Assembly (NCBI RefSeq): GCF_937910895.1
Contig: NZ_CALEMI010000130.1
Location: forward strand, 1-33,118
Length of the DNA stretch: 33,118 bases
DNA from: an uncultured Dokdonia sp.
GTDB lineage: Bacteria > Bacteroidota > Bacteroidia > Flavobacteriales > Flavobacteriaceae
Direction: 5' to 3'
In this document: positions 15,852 to 24,740 of the stretch, one piece after another
How positions within the stretch are numbered: position 1 is the stretch's first letter
Layout of the letters: the number at the start of each line of letters is the position of its first letter
Program-made: the position numbers and the translations under genes
The notes under the pieces: model-generated
What the model was told of the DNA's origin: nothing
The model's database searches: none
The model's input: only the letters and a program-made list of their open reading frames with translations

Positions 15852-17366
15852 ATGCCTATCCCTTTAGTACATTCTATTGCCTCTTGGTTTTTAAAAAAAC
15901 GCATCCATCAAATGGAGCTTTTTTTAAAATATCCTCATGAGGTACAGAACGAATTACTACATCAACTTATAGATAAAGCAAAGGGTACAGAAATCGGTAG
16001 GGAATATGGATTTCACGAGTTAAAAAACTATGAGCAGTTTGCGGCACGTCTTCCTATATCTTCTTATGAAGATGTACAACCTCATATAGAACGTAGCCGA
16101 AAAGGAGAAAATAATATTTTATGGCCTACACCTATTAAATGGTTTGCTCAAAGTAGCGGTACCACCAATGCAAGAAGCAAGTATATTCCTGTAAGTACAG
16201 AATCTCTTGAAAATTGTCACTATGCAGCGAGTAAAGACTTGTTATGTATGTACCTTAACAATAACCAAAACTCTCAATTATTTTCAGGTAAGGGATTACG
16301 CTTAGGAGGCAGCAAAGAATTGTACGAAAAAAATGGCACTGTTTATGGCGATTTATCTGCTATTTTGATAGACAATATGCCATTTTGGGCAGAAATGAGT
16401 AGTACCCCTAATAGTGATGTTTCACTCATGAGTGATTGGGAAGTAAAAATGCAGGCTATTGTAGATGAAACCATACAAACCAATGTCACAAGCCTAGCCG
16501 GAGTGCCGTCTTGGATGCTAGTTTTGCTAAATAAAGTACTTGAAACTACTGGTAAAAAAGATCTACTTGAGGTGTGGCCTAATTTAGAAGTTTATTTTCA
16601 TGGAGGCGTGAGCTTTGAACCTTATTTAGATCAATACAAACACATACTCCCAAAGGATTCTTTTAAATACTACGAAATTTATAATGCATCAGAAGGCTTC
16701 TTTGCTATTCAAGATCAAAATGACAGTAAAGACCTTTTATTAATGCTAGACTATGGTATTTTTTATGAGTTTATACCTATGGATGCTTATGGTACTCCTG
16801 AACAAAAGATTATTCCGCTATCCGAAGTAGAGATGCATAAAAACTATGCGGTTGTTATTACGACAAATGCTGGTTTATGGCGTTATAAGATAGGAGACAC
16901 CGTACGCTTCACTTCTATGAGTCCTTATCGCATACGGGTAAGCGGTCGCACAAAGCATCATATTAATGTTTTTGGAGAGGAACTTATTATTGAAAATACA
17001 GATATAGCACTTGGAGTTGCTGCCAAAGAAACTCAAAGCGAAATCAAAGATTACACAGTAGCTCCTATCTTTATGAAAGGAAGAGAAAAAGGAGCTCATG
17101 AATGGATTATAGAATTTAAAAATCCACCTCAAAACCTTAAAGTTTTTAATACTAAACTCGACAATGCACTTCGCGCTGTAAATAGTGATTATGATGCCAA
17201 GCGTTTTAACAATACTACATTAAATGCTCCTCTAGTTCATAGTGCAAGACAAGACTTGTTTTATGATTGGCTTAAAGAAAATAATAAATTAGGAGGTCAA
17301 CATAAAATACCAAGACTCTCCAATAAAAGAGATTTTGTAGATGAGTTATTAAAACTCAATATCTAG
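15852..17366 (+). CDS. GH3-family (auxin-responsive GH3-like) acyl-adenylate enzyme
   Basis: 504 residues from the chosen start. Resembles the GH3 branch of adenylate-forming enzymes: the ATP-loop motif FAQSSGTTNARSKYIPVS, GVPSWMLVLL, HGGVSFEPY, YNASEGFFAIQ, and the hinge region GLWRYKIGDTVRF followed by GRTKHHINVFGEELI. Plant GH3 enzymes join amino acids to acyl acids such as jasmonate and auxin; the role of bacterial members is mostly unknown. I prefer the ATG at 15852 (MPIPLVHSIASWFLKK) over 15822, because it gives the usual flavobacterial N-terminus and leaves room for a promoter. A single gene, divergent from DUF2797. The substrate cannot be read from the sequence. Confidence 0.88.
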   Translation: MPIPLVHSIASWFLKKRIHQMELFLKYPHEVQNELLHQLIDKAKGTEIGREYGFHELKNYEQFAARLPISSYEDVQPHIERSRKGENNILWPTPIKWFAQSSGTTNARSKYIPVSTESLENCHYAASKDLLCMYLNNNQNSQLFSGKGLRLGGSKELYEKNGTVYGDLSAILIDNMPFWAEMSSTPNSDVSLMSDWEVKMQAIVDETIQTNVTSLAGVPSWMLVLLNKVLETTGKKDLLEVWPNLEVYFHGGVSFEPYLDQYKHILPKDSFKYYEIYNASEGFFAIQDQNDSKDLLLMLDYGIFYEFIPMDAYGTPEQKIIPLSEVEMHKNYAVVITTNAGLWRYKIGDTVRFTSMSPYRIRVSGRTKHHINVFGEELIIENTDIALGVAAKETQSEIKDYTVAPIFMKGREKGAHEWIIEFKNPPQNLKVFNTKLDNALRAVNSDYDAKRFNNTTLNAPLVHSARQDLFYDWLKENNKLGGQHKIPRLSNKRDFVDELLKLNI

Positions 17367-17606
17367 TTTTGTTTTTACAGAAAAACCATCCAAACTATTT
17401 TAAGAAATCATTTGTGTTTACACACATATTGTTCGTTTTTTGCCAAAAATCCTCAACTTTATTACGGGTTATCATGAATAATCACTGTATTTTAACGGTT
17501 ATAACAATCATCTCATCTAAAAATCATCTAAAAATTTTTTAATCAATGATGCCCCCTTTACTTTAGTACCATATTAAAGACCCCAAGTCAACTAATTTGG
17601 ATTAAG

Positions 17607-19217
17607 ATGAAATTACTAATCACTACATTTTTCACACTTCTATTTGTAACGCAGCTACAATCACAAGAGTTATTAGACACTCATCAAGATGTTGCTTCTT
17701 TAGAGTTGGAAGTAGCTCCTGTAGTTTCAAATTCTAAAATAGGAAACAACGGTTTTAAGTTTGAAACGTTTACAACAGGTATCAATTCTAAGTATTCAGA
17801 TTACGGGGTAGGTTTTTTTAAAGATAAGTTTATTTCTTTTTCAGCTAGAAAAATTGGAGCTTTAGCTAAGTTAGACCCAAATACCAAAGAGCCTTATACA
17901 AAGTTATATTGCTCTGATATTACATACGAGTGGGATTTAAGGCGTCCATTGTTGTTTTCACATATCCTCAACAAAGGAGAAAACTTGGGAACTATTTCTT
18001 TTTCAAAAGAAGGTGATAGAATTTACTTTTCTAAAAGCTTAGAAGAAGATACACAAACATTCCAACTCTATACGGCTATGATGAATCCTAATGTAGAAGG
18101 AGAATGGGTAGATATTAAAGCACTACCATTTAATGACACTTCATATTCTATAGAAAATCCTCATCTAAGTAAAGATGGTAAAACACTCTATTTTTCTTCT
18201 AATATGCCAGAAGCCATTGGGGGATATGATATATTCAAAGTAACTGTTAAAAATGATAAATCTTATGGGCCTGTAGAGCGTGTAGAAGGATCTGTAAATA
18301 CAGTTCTAGATGAAAAGTTCCCACAGACTTCTTTAGATGGCAAGTATCTTTATTTTTCTTCTAATGGACATAATAGTATTGGAGGCTTTGATATTTTTAG
18401 ATCTCGTAATACGTCCATAAGTTATGTAGCCACTCGAAATCTTGGAAATACAATTAATACATCTAAAGATGAGATTGCCTATATTCCAGCAACAAAAACA
18501 ATAGGTTATTTTACTTCAGACAGAGAAGGTGGGAAAGGAAGTTATGATATCTATAAAATAGAAGAGTATATTATTGATCAAAGTGTAACAGGTATTGTGC
18601 GTGACACAGAAACTCAAATTCCATTAGCAAAAGCTACTGTTGTGTTACTAGATGCAGATGGTGAGCAAGTAGCGACTGCTAGCTCTAACCAAAATGGAGA
18701 ATATAGTTTTCCTGTAGATGCCTTTTTAGATTATACGATCTTGGCGTATAAAGAAGGATTTGATCGTAACTCAATATCTTTTGACACCAATACAAACCTA
18801 GTCGCTACATTTGAAACAAATATTACATTAGATGCTAAGCCTGCTGAAATTGTAGAAACAAAGGAAAAAGCTTTTATAAAGATAGAAAATATCCTATTTG
18901 ATTTTAATAGCGATAAAATCAAAGACGTTTCGACGATTACACTAAATACTGTTATTGCAACTTTAGAGCAAAATCCAACTATTAAAATTGATATAAAAGC
19001 GCATACAGATATACGAGGAAGCGACACATACAACTTAAAACTATCCAAAAAGAGAGCCGCTTCTGCAATGAATTATATTATAAGCAAAGGAATTTCAAAA
19101 GATCGTCTTACTTCAGAAGGATATGGAGAATCAACGCCTTTAATAGATTGCACAACATGTAGTGATGATCAACACGAAAAAAATCGTCGTGTAGAATTTG
19201 ATATTATAAAGGAATAA
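17607..19217 (+). CDS. OmpA-family envelope protein with PD40 propeller and CarboxypepD-reg-like domain
   Basis: 536 residues. Signal peptide 1-19 (ending LQSQ), then PD40/WD40-like beta-propeller repeats such as LSKDGKTLYFSSNMPEAIGG and SLDGKYLYFSSNGHNSIGGF (about 90-320). A carboxypeptidase regulatory-like Ig domain follows (about 330-390, SVTGIVRDTETQIPLAKA), then a C-terminal OmpA peptidoglycan-binding domain (about 425-536). The latter includes ILFDFNSDKIKD, HTDIRGSDTYNLKLSKKRA and LTSEGYGESTPL. It should link outer membrane and cell wall. Similar proteins usually sit beside a PorP/SprF gene and relate to type IX secretion or gliding; no PorP neighbour and no TPR region (as in PorE) is present here. 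Confidence 0.88.
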   Translation: MKLLITTFFTLLFVTQLQSQELLDTHQDVASLELEVAPVVSNSKIGNNGFKFETFTTGINSKYSDYGVGFFKDKFISFSARKIGALAKLDPNTKEPYTKLYCSDITYEWDLRRPLLFSHILNKGENLGTISFSKEGDRIYFSKSLEEDTQTFQLYTAMMNPNVEGEWVDIKALPFNDTSYSIENPHLSKDGKTLYFSSNMPEAIGGYDIFKVTVKNDKSYGPVERVEGSVNTVLDEKFPQTSLDGKYLYFSSNGHNSIGGFDIFRSRNTSISYVATRNLGNTINTSKDEIAYIPATKTIGYFTSDREGGKGSYDIYKIEEYIIDQSVTGIVRDTETQIPLAKATVVLLDADGEQVATASSNQNGEYSFPVDAFLDYTILAYKEGFDRNSISFDTNTNLVATFETNITLDAKPAEIVETKEKAFIKIENILFDFNSDKIKDVSTITLNTVIATLEQNPTIKIDIKAHTDIRGSDTYNLKLSKKRAASAMNYIISKGISKDRLTSEGYGESTPLIDCTTCSDDQHEKNRRVEFDIIKE

Positions 19218-19235
19218 AAAATTAACTTCAAACTA

Positions 19236-19273
19236 AAAAAGACCGTTACTTGAATGATAGTAACGGTCTTTTT
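19236..19273. terminator. Bidirectional intrinsic terminator between the OmpA-like gene and clpX
   Basis: Fifteen-base perfect stem (AAAAAGACCGTTACT at 19236-19250, its complement at 19259-19273) with an eight-base loop. The A-run on one side and T-run on the other serve both convergent genes. Confidence 0.92.
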
Positions 19274-19292
19274 AATATATAAACGATATACT

Positions 19293-20525
19293 TTAAGAAA
19301 CAGCTTTTAGCTTCTTGAGGGTTGATTTATTAAGTTTTCCTTCGGCATATTCTTTTGTAACAATGAGTTCTTTTTCTGAAGAGCTAGGCATTTCAAACAT
19401 TGCATCTGTTAAGATAGCTTCACATAGTGATCTCAAACCACGAGCCCCAAGTTTATATTCAATCGCTTTACCAACTAAATAATCTAATGCACCATCTGTA
19501 ATAGTAAAGTCTATATTATCCATAGTAAACAGTTTTTTATACTGTTTTACTATAGCATTTTTAGGCTCTGTAAGAATTGCTCTCAAGGTTCCTTTGTCTA
19601 AAGGATCCATGTGGGTTAATACTGGCAAACGCCCTATGATTTCTGGAATAAGTCCGAAATCTTTCAAATCTTTAGGAATAATATACTTAAGCATATTATC
19701 TAAATCTATTGCATTTTCATTTTTACTAGCACTAAAGCCCATAGCCTGCATATTAAGACGTTTTGTAATATGTCTCTCAATACCATCAAAAGCACCTCCT
19801 GCAATAAATAAAATATGCTCTGTATTTACTTCTATAAATTTTTGATCAGGATGCTTACGCCCTCCTTTAGGCGGTACATTAACGATCGTACCCTCCAAAA
19901 GTTTTAATAAAGCTTGCTGTACACCTTCACCACTTACATCTCTTGTTATAGATGGATTATCACTTTTACGTGCTATTTTATCAATTTCATCTATAAATAC
20001 AATACCTCTTTGTGCTTTTTCAAGATTATAATCTGCTGCTTGTAATAAACGAGTTAATATACTCTCTACATCTTCTCCTACATATCCAGCCTCTGTGAGC
20101 ACCGTAGCATCTACAATAGCAAGAGGAACATTCAGCATTTTTGCTATAGTTTTAGCAATAAGTGTTTTACCTGTTCCTGTTTGTCCAACCATGACAATAT
20201 TACTTTTCTGAATTTCGATATCATCATCATCCTTGGGTTGTAATAAACGCTTATAGTGATTATATACTGCAACAGCCATCACTTTTTTGGTGTGATCCTG
20301 CCCTATTACATATTCATCTAGAAACGTTTTAATCTCTTGTGGTTTTTTAAGCATCAGGTCGCTATCCAGCTCGTTGACATCAACATCTTTTGATTCTTCA
20401 ACCACAATACCGTGTGCTTGTTCAATACAACGATCACATATATGCGCATCTAATCCAGCTACGAGTAAATTTGTTTCTGGTTTTTTTCTACCACAAAATG
20501 AGCATTCTAAATCTTCTTTCGCCAT
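19293..20525 (-). CDS. clpX: ATP-dependent Clp protease ATP-binding subunit ClpX
   Basis: AAA+ unfoldase that recognises and feeds proteins into ClpP. 410 residues: N-terminal zinc finger (Cys8, Cys11, Cys30, Cys33), Walker A GQTGTGKT (114-121), pore loop GYVG (147-150), Walker B VFIDEID (176-182), and a C-terminal small domain with [12 protein letters not shown]. The ClpP-docking loop, IGF in Escherichia coli, reads MGF here (262-264). The gene lies 56 bases after clpP on the same strand, the gap holding a 20-base palindrome. It ends at a bidirectional terminator. Confidence 0.98.
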   Translation of the reverse strand: MAKEDLECSFCGRKKPETNLLVAGLDAHICDRCIEQAHGIVVEESKDVDVNELDSDLMLKKPQEIKTFLDEYVIGQDHTKKVMAVAVYNHYKRLLQPKDDDDIEIQKSNIVMVGQTGTGKTLIAKTIAKMLNVPLAIVDATVLTEAGYVGEDVESILTRLLQAADYNLEKAQRGIVFIDEIDKIARKSDNPSITRDVSGEGVQQALLKLLEGTIVNVPPKGGRKHPDQKFIEVNTEHILFIAGGAFDGIERHITKRLNMQAMGFSASKNENAIDLDNMLKYIIPKDLKDFGLIPEIIGRLPVLTHMDPLDKGTLRAILTEPKNAIVKQYKKLFTMDNIDFTITDGALDYLVGKAIEYKLGARGLRSLCEAILTDAMFEMPSSSEKELIVTKEYAEGKLNKSTLKKLKAVS

Positions 20526-20551
20526 GTAAACTATCTATAATTAATGAAATA

Positions 20552-20571
20552 TACGCTTTCGCGAAAGCGTA
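20552..20571. repeat. Palindrome around GCTTTCGCGAAAGC, copy 2 (20-nt perfect)
   Basis: Twenty-base perfect palindrome (core 14-mer at 20555-20568) in the 56-base gap between clpP and clpX, transcribed as part of their probable shared message. It could form a short hairpin in the RNA, but the identical core elsewhere argues for a genome-wide motif. Confidence 0.9.
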
Positions 20572-20581
20572 CACATCAGAA

Positions 20582-21256
20582 TTAATCTCTTTTTAAAATC
20601 TCATCGATCATACCGTATTCAAGTGCCTTATCTGCCTTCATCCAGTAATCACGATCACTGTCTGCATACACTTTGTCATACTCTTGTCCTGAATGCTTTG
20701 CAATTATTTTGTAAAGCTCTTCTTTCAAGATTAAGATTTCTCTAGCAGTGATTTCAATATCGGTTGCTTGTCCTTGAGCTCCTCCCATTGGTTGATGAAT
20801 CATCACTCTAGAATGTGGTAATCCACTACGCTTCCCTTTTGTTCCTGCACATAATAATACGGCTCCCATAGAAGCTGCCATTCCTGTACAGATCGTTGCA
20901 ACATCAGGCTTTATAAACTGCATTGTGTCATAAATACCTAACCCTGCATATACGCTTCCTCCAGGAGAGTTGATGTATATCTGAATATCTTTAACCGCAT
21001 CTGTACTTTCTAGAAATAATAACTGTGCTTGTACAATGTTAGCTACTTGATCATTAATTCCTGTTCCTAAAAAGATAATACGATCCATCATTAAACGTGA
21101 AAACACGTCAAATATGGCAATATTCATCTGACGTTCTTCTATGATGTTAGGCGTAAGCCCTGTGGGTGTTACACTACTTATGATCTTCTCATAATAAGTA
21201 GAACTGATTCCTTGATCTTTGATTGCAAAATTCTTAAACTCTTTTCCGTAGTCCAT
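20582..21256 (-). CDS. clpP: ATP-dependent Clp protease proteolytic subunit ClpP
   Basis: Serine peptidase that assembles into the barrel docked by ClpX. 224 residues with catalytic Ser129 (GMAASMGAVL), His154 (MIHQPMGGAQG) and probable Asp203 (SDRDYWM); YINSPGGSVYAGLGIYDTM is the substrate-binding strand region. The start MDYGKEFKNFAIKDQGISST matches the usual longer flavobacterial N-terminus. It follows tig in the same direction, but an intrinsic terminator separates them, so clpP probably has its own promoter; I cannot see a strong one. clpX follows 56 bases downstream. Confidence 0.97.
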   Translation of the reverse strand: MDYGKEFKNFAIKDQGISSTYYEKIISSVTPTGLTPNIIEERQMNIAIFDVFSRLMMDRIIFLGTGINDQVANIVQAQLLFLESTDAVKDIQIYINSPGGSVYAGLGIYDTMQFIKPDVATICTGMAASMGAVLLCAGTKGKRSGLPHSRVMIHQPMGGAQGQATDIEITAREILILKEELYKIIAKHSGQEYDKVYADSDRDYWMKADKALEYGMIDEILKRD

Positions 21257-21285
21257 ATATTTTATGAATATGATTTTTATATTAC

Positions 21286-21316
21286 AAAAAAACGTTTTAC
21301 TCCTAAAAGTAAAACG
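21286..21316 (-). terminator. Intrinsic terminator after tig
   Basis: On the minus strand: stem CGTTTTACT (21316-21308), six-base loop, stem AGTAAAACG (21301-21293), then a run of seven T. It lies between the tig stop and the clpP start and should at least partly separate their transcription. Confidence 0.82.
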
Positions 21317-21347
21317 CCTTAAAGATACTTATTTATAGACAAGTATT

Positions 21348-22670
21348 CTAATTGTATACTTCCTTTACAAATTCGTCAAACGTTACTTTCTTAGTTTTAA
21401 GGTTTACATTTTCCTTAAAGAAGGTAAGCATTTTTTGATTCATAAGTTGTTCAGAAAGTCTTTTTACCTCTTCTTGGTTCCCAAGAATACGTGCTGCAAT
21501 GTCTTCTAACTCTTTATCTTCAGGATTCATTTGACCATATTGCATCATCTGCATTTTGATCATATCCTTTGTATAATCTTTTAGTTCTTCAAAAGTAACT
21601 TGTAGATTATTCTCTTGGATAAGTTTTCCTTCTATAAGTTGGTAACGTAATCCTTTTTCAGAACGATTATACTCTGCTACAGCTTCTTCCAAAGTCATTG
21701 GATTCTCTCCAGTAGATTGGATCCACTTTTGAAGAAATTCTGCCGGTAAGTCAAATTTTGTTTCTGCTATAAAGTGCTCAGTAACATCATTCATTAACTG
21801 CTGATCGCTTTGCTGTTGAAATTGTTTTGCAGCATCTTCTTTCATTTTCTCTTTAAGCTCAGTCACTGTTTTTACAGTATCTTTTCCATACAACTTATCA
21901 AATAGCTCTTGATCAAACTCTGCAAGTTCTCTTGAATTTATTTCTGAAATTGTAAAGGTGACTTCTGCATTTAACTCTTTTGCTTCCTCTTCTGTCTTCT
22001 TAAACGCATTTTGATAACTATGCGCCTGGCTAAAAAGTCCTTTTGTTTTTACAGTGATCACATCTCCTACTTTTGCTCCAATAAAAGCGTCTGTATTTTT
22101 CTTCCCTTTAAGTTGTGCTATTTCAAAGGTAGCGGTGTTATCAAGTTCTAATTCTTCATTTGCAAAGACACCTGTGACTTCGCTATTTTTTGCTACTTCA
22201 TTTTGAGAAGTCAGTTTACCATACTGTTTTTGTATTGTTGTTAACTGATTCTCTATCATTTTATCGTCAGCGTAAATCTCATAGCTTCCAATCGCCTTTT
22301 TGGGCTTTAGATTGATCTCAAATTTAGGAGCCATCCCTAATTCAAACTCGAAGCTGTAATCATCTAAACTCCAATCAAAGTCTTCTTGATTTTTTGGAAG
22401 AGGATTTCCTAATACATCTAACTTTTCTTCAGAAAGAAATTTACTTAAAGCATCTTGCAATATTTTATTTACTTCATCTACACGAACTGCCATTCCGTAT
22501 TGTTTCTGAACAAGTCCCATAGGTACATGTCCTTTTCTAAATCCTGGAATATTTGCTTTTTTTCGGTAATCTTTTAAAATAGATTCCACTTTATCTTGAT
22601 AATCATCTTTTGCTATATCTACCTTTATGATAGCATTAAGCTCGTCGATTTGCTCCTTTGTAATGTTCAT
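21348..22670 (-). CDS. tig: Trigger factor (ribosome-associated chaperone, peptidyl-prolyl isomerase family)
   Basis: Binds ribosomes and helps nascent chains fold. 440 residues, the normal size. The N-terminal ribosome-docking motif GFRKGHVP is at 43-50. A central region occupies the place of the FKBP-like domain but is weakly conserved (GKKNTDAFIGAKVGDVITVK), as usual in Bacteroidota, so isomerase activity is uncertain. A long helical C-terminal substrate domain follows, with LPAEFLQKWI at about 304. Upstream lies a good TTG-N17-TATTTTTG promoter, downstream a terminator. The order tig-clpP-clpX is widespread in bacteria. Confidence 0.96.
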   Translation of the reverse strand: MNITKEQIDELNAIIKVDIAKDDYQDKVESILKDYRKKANIPGFRKGHVPMGLVQKQYGMAVRVDEVNKILQDALSKFLSEEKLDVLGNPLPKNQEDFDWSLDDYSFEFELGMAPKFEINLKPKKAIGSYEIYADDKMIENQLTTIQKQYGKLTSQNEVAKNSEVTGVFANEELELDNTATFEIAQLKGKKNTDAFIGAKVGDVITVKTKGLFSQAHSYQNAFKKTEEEAKELNAEVTFTISEINSRELAEFDQELFDKLYGKDTVKTVTELKEKMKEDAAKQFQQQSDQQLMNDVTEHFIAETKFDLPAEFLQKWIQSTGENPMTLEEAVAEYNRSEKGLRYQLIEGKLIQENNLQVTFEELKDYTKDMIKMQMMQYGQMNPEDKELEDIAARILGNQEEVKRLSEQLMNQKMLTFFKENVNLKTKKVTFDEFVKEVYN

Positions 22671-22691
22671 TATTCTCTTAATTTAAGGGGG

Positions 22692-22719
22692 CAAAAATAC
22701 GTTTTTTTTTGCACCTCAA
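22692..22719 (-). promoter_or_regulatory. Promoter of tig
   Basis: Minus strand TTG (22719-22717), 17-base spacer, TATTTTTG (22699-22692). A full match to the flavobacterial consensus, about 22 bases before the tig ATG. Confidence 0.7.
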
Positions 22720-22726
22720 CAATGTT

Positions 22727-23092
22727 TTAATTTCTTGTATTCAGTTGTTTCACATCTTCTTTAAGGAATTGAAATAAAATACTTTGGAATATACTCAGCA
22801 AAATACTAAAGAGTATGGCTATCCAAAAACCACTAACTTCAAAGCCTTTAATAAAATAATCTACTAATAAAATAAGTACTGCGTTTATAACTAATAAAAA
22901 CAGTCCAAAAGTTAGTAGCGTAATAGGTAATGTCAGAATTACGAGTATAGGTCTTACTACAAATCTTAAAAAAGCTAATAAAATAGCAACCCAAAGAGAT
23001 GTGACAAAACCATCTACAGAGACTCCTGGCAATACATTTGCCAGAATGAGTACTGCGATAGTCGTTAATATAATTTTAAGAATAGATTTCAT
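22727..23092 (-). CDS. Small membrane protein of the phage-holin-4 (PF04020) superfamily
   Basis: 121 residues, three or four hydrophobic helices. Matches the widely spread non-phage membrane family in which NVLPGVSVDGF, LWVAILLAFLRFVVRPILVI, LPITLLTFGLFLLVINAVLI and GFEVSGFWIAILFSILLS occur in this order. Despite the family name there is no phage context. The function is unknown. I choose ATG 23092 (MKSILKIILT) over 23137, whose extra 15 residues overlap the terminator hairpin of the upstream gene. It ends just before the tig promoter; the 57 bases between it and tig contain that promoter. Confidence 0.85.
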   Translation of the reverse strand: MKSILKIILTTIAVLILANVLPGVSVDGFVTSLWVAILLAFLRFVVRPILVILTLPITLLTFGLFLLVINAVLILLVDYFIKGFEVSGFWIAILFSILLSIFQSILFQFLKEDVKQLNTRN

Positions 23093-23121
23093 AATGATTT
23101 TAATAAGGCAAATAGAATACC

Positions 23122-23155
23122 AAAAAAAAAGATGCACTAAATAAGTGCATCTTTT
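23122..23155 (-). terminator. Intrinsic terminator after the SGNH-like lipoprotein gene
   Basis: Minus strand: 12-base perfect stem AAAAGATGCACT (23155-23144), five-base loop, complementary arm (23138-23127) and a run of nine T. It separates the lipoprotein gene from the small membrane protein gene. Confidence 0.88.
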
Positions 23156-23182
23156 ACTTTTTTATAGGCAATAAACTGTCAT

Positions 23183-24730
23183 TTAGTCATTACTTATTGT
23201 TATGGAAGAAAAATTCCCAATATCTACACCTGGTATATTAGAACCATATTTAGAATTGATAGCATCTAGAATTAGATTTGCCGTAAATGCATACCCTCTA
23301 GGTGTTGGATGAACACCATCTAAAGAAAATCCTCCTCCTGTAACAAATGTAGATGTTAAAACACCTCCATTATAGGATACTCCTCCGTTTGCTACTTGTT
23401 GTAAACCTGTACGTGCATCTGCAAAAGCAAGTCCATTTGCACTTGCTACTGCTTGGATCGTTGCATTGTATGACGCTTGTGCCACAGCTACTCTAGCTTG
23501 CTCTGCTACAGTTAATACAAACTGATCTGCTAAAGGCACAGATACTCCATTGATTAATGTAGGGTCATTATTTACTGTGGTACCTAATACACCAGCGGCG
23601 GTTAATGGTAATATATCTGCACTAGTAGCTTGACGTAACTGTCCTAATAAATTAGCTGTCGCAGCATCAAGATTTACTGGTGGCCCTTGAAGAATAGCGC
23701 TTACATCTGTAAGATCATCATCTGTCATAATTGGAAAATTCACTCCCTCTACAAAATTAATGGTACGAGAAGCTGCTTCTTCAGCTGTAATGATACCAAA
23801 ACTAACGAGTGTTGGCAATACTACCGTATTATACAATCCAAAATTATCATTTAAAAACGTAGCCGTAGGTGCATCTAAAGGAATAGACTGTGTTGGCACT
23901 GTTGTAAAAAACGGAATAGAAGTTACATCTGGGATATTAACAAGTACACCATCTGCTCCGCCAGCTACTAATGTTTCTACCATCTGAGAATAAGCACCTG
24001 CAAATACATTAGGATCTGTAATATCATTACTTGCATAAGTAGAAGGATCAAAATTACCAGTTTGGTCTACACCAGATCCTCCAGAAGTAGCATATCCTAA
24101 GATATCATTATTTCCTATCCAAAGAGAAAAGAAAGAAGGATTCTGAGCAACTGCATCTCCAATTACGGTTGCATCTGAAGAAGAAGCAAATCTTACAAAG
24201 TAAGGGTTTGCACTTATTGGCGTTGTTGTTAAGCCTGCTATATTACCGTATCCTGGGAATAATAAGTCAAAACTTCTTGCTCCTGGAACTCCAACATTGT
24301 TAAAAGGTCCAGAAAGAATATTTGAAACCTCTGTTGTAGGAGATTGGTTGATGATTGCTGGTCCTGGATTTCCATTCTCGTCTGTAGCAAGTACAAAACG
24401 AGGATTGAATCCTGGTAATTGTAATCCTCCTAATAACAATCCTCCTATATTATCATTCATAAGAGGTTGTGTAAATGAACCTCCACCTGCAAGCGCAAAT
24501 TGTTGCGCCATAATATTAGGATACGAATTTTCTTGTCCTGTTCTATATAATGTCCCATCTGCAAATCCAGCAGTAAGAGAATTTCCTACAGATACATAGT
24601 TAGAGAAATCTGCTTCTCCACTTGTATAAAAGTTATTTTCGTCAATAGGGGTGTCAAATTCTGGCTCACAAGCCACAAACCCAAACCCTAATGAAAGAAC
24701 TGCTATATATTTTATATAATTTTTCATCAT
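23183..24730 (-). CDS. SGNH/GDSL-like hydrolase, lipoprotein
   Basis: 515 residues. A lipoprotein signal ends in GFVAC (lipidated Cys21), so it is membrane anchored, probably on the outer membrane. Block I of the SGNH fold appears as VSVGNSLTAG (Ser51 in place of the GDSL serine, with Asn for Asp). Block III is WIGNNDILGY and block V is DGVHPTPRGY (Asp471, His474). The catalytic set therefore looks complete. A hydrophobic, Gly/Ala/Pro-rich middle section is typical of the flavobacterial versions. It is the second gene of a pair with the FadL-type porin (10-base gap) and ends at a strong terminator. A lipase or esterase role tied to FadL substrates is likely but not shown. Confidence 0.85.
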   Translation of the reverse strand: MMKNYIKYIAVLSLGFGFVACEPEFDTPIDENNFYTSGEADFSNYVSVGNSLTAGFADGTLYRTGQENSYPNIMAQQFALAGGGSFTQPLMNDNIGGLLLGGLQLPGFNPRFVLATDENGNPGPAIINQSPTTEVSNILSGPFNNVGVPGARSFDLLFPGYGNIAGLTTTPISANPYFVRFASSSDATVIGDAVAQNPSFFSLWIGNNDILGYATSGGSGVDQTGNFDPSTYASNDITDPNVFAGAYSQMVETLVAGGADGVLVNIPDVTSIPFFTTVPTQSIPLDAPTATFLNDNFGLYNTVVLPTLVSFGIITAEEAASRTINFVEGVNFPIMTDDDLTDVSAILQGPPVNLDAATANLLGQLRQATSADILPLTAAGVLGTTVNNDPTLINGVSVPLADQFVLTVAEQARVAVAQASYNATIQAVASANGLAFADARTGLQQVANGGVSYNGGVLTSTFVTGGGFSLDGVHPTPRGYAFTANLILDAINSKYGSNIPGVDIGNFSSITISND

Positions 24731-24740
24731 TGTTTTTTAT

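Noticed and set aside
17513-17534. Two tandem copies of TCATCTAAAAA upstream of the OmpA-like gene
   Set aside because: Only two copies of an AT-rich 11-mer; no array, and could be slippage.
22727-23137. Phage holin or prophage remnant
   Set aside because: The family name is misleading; the protein is a common chromosomal membrane family and no other phage gene is present.
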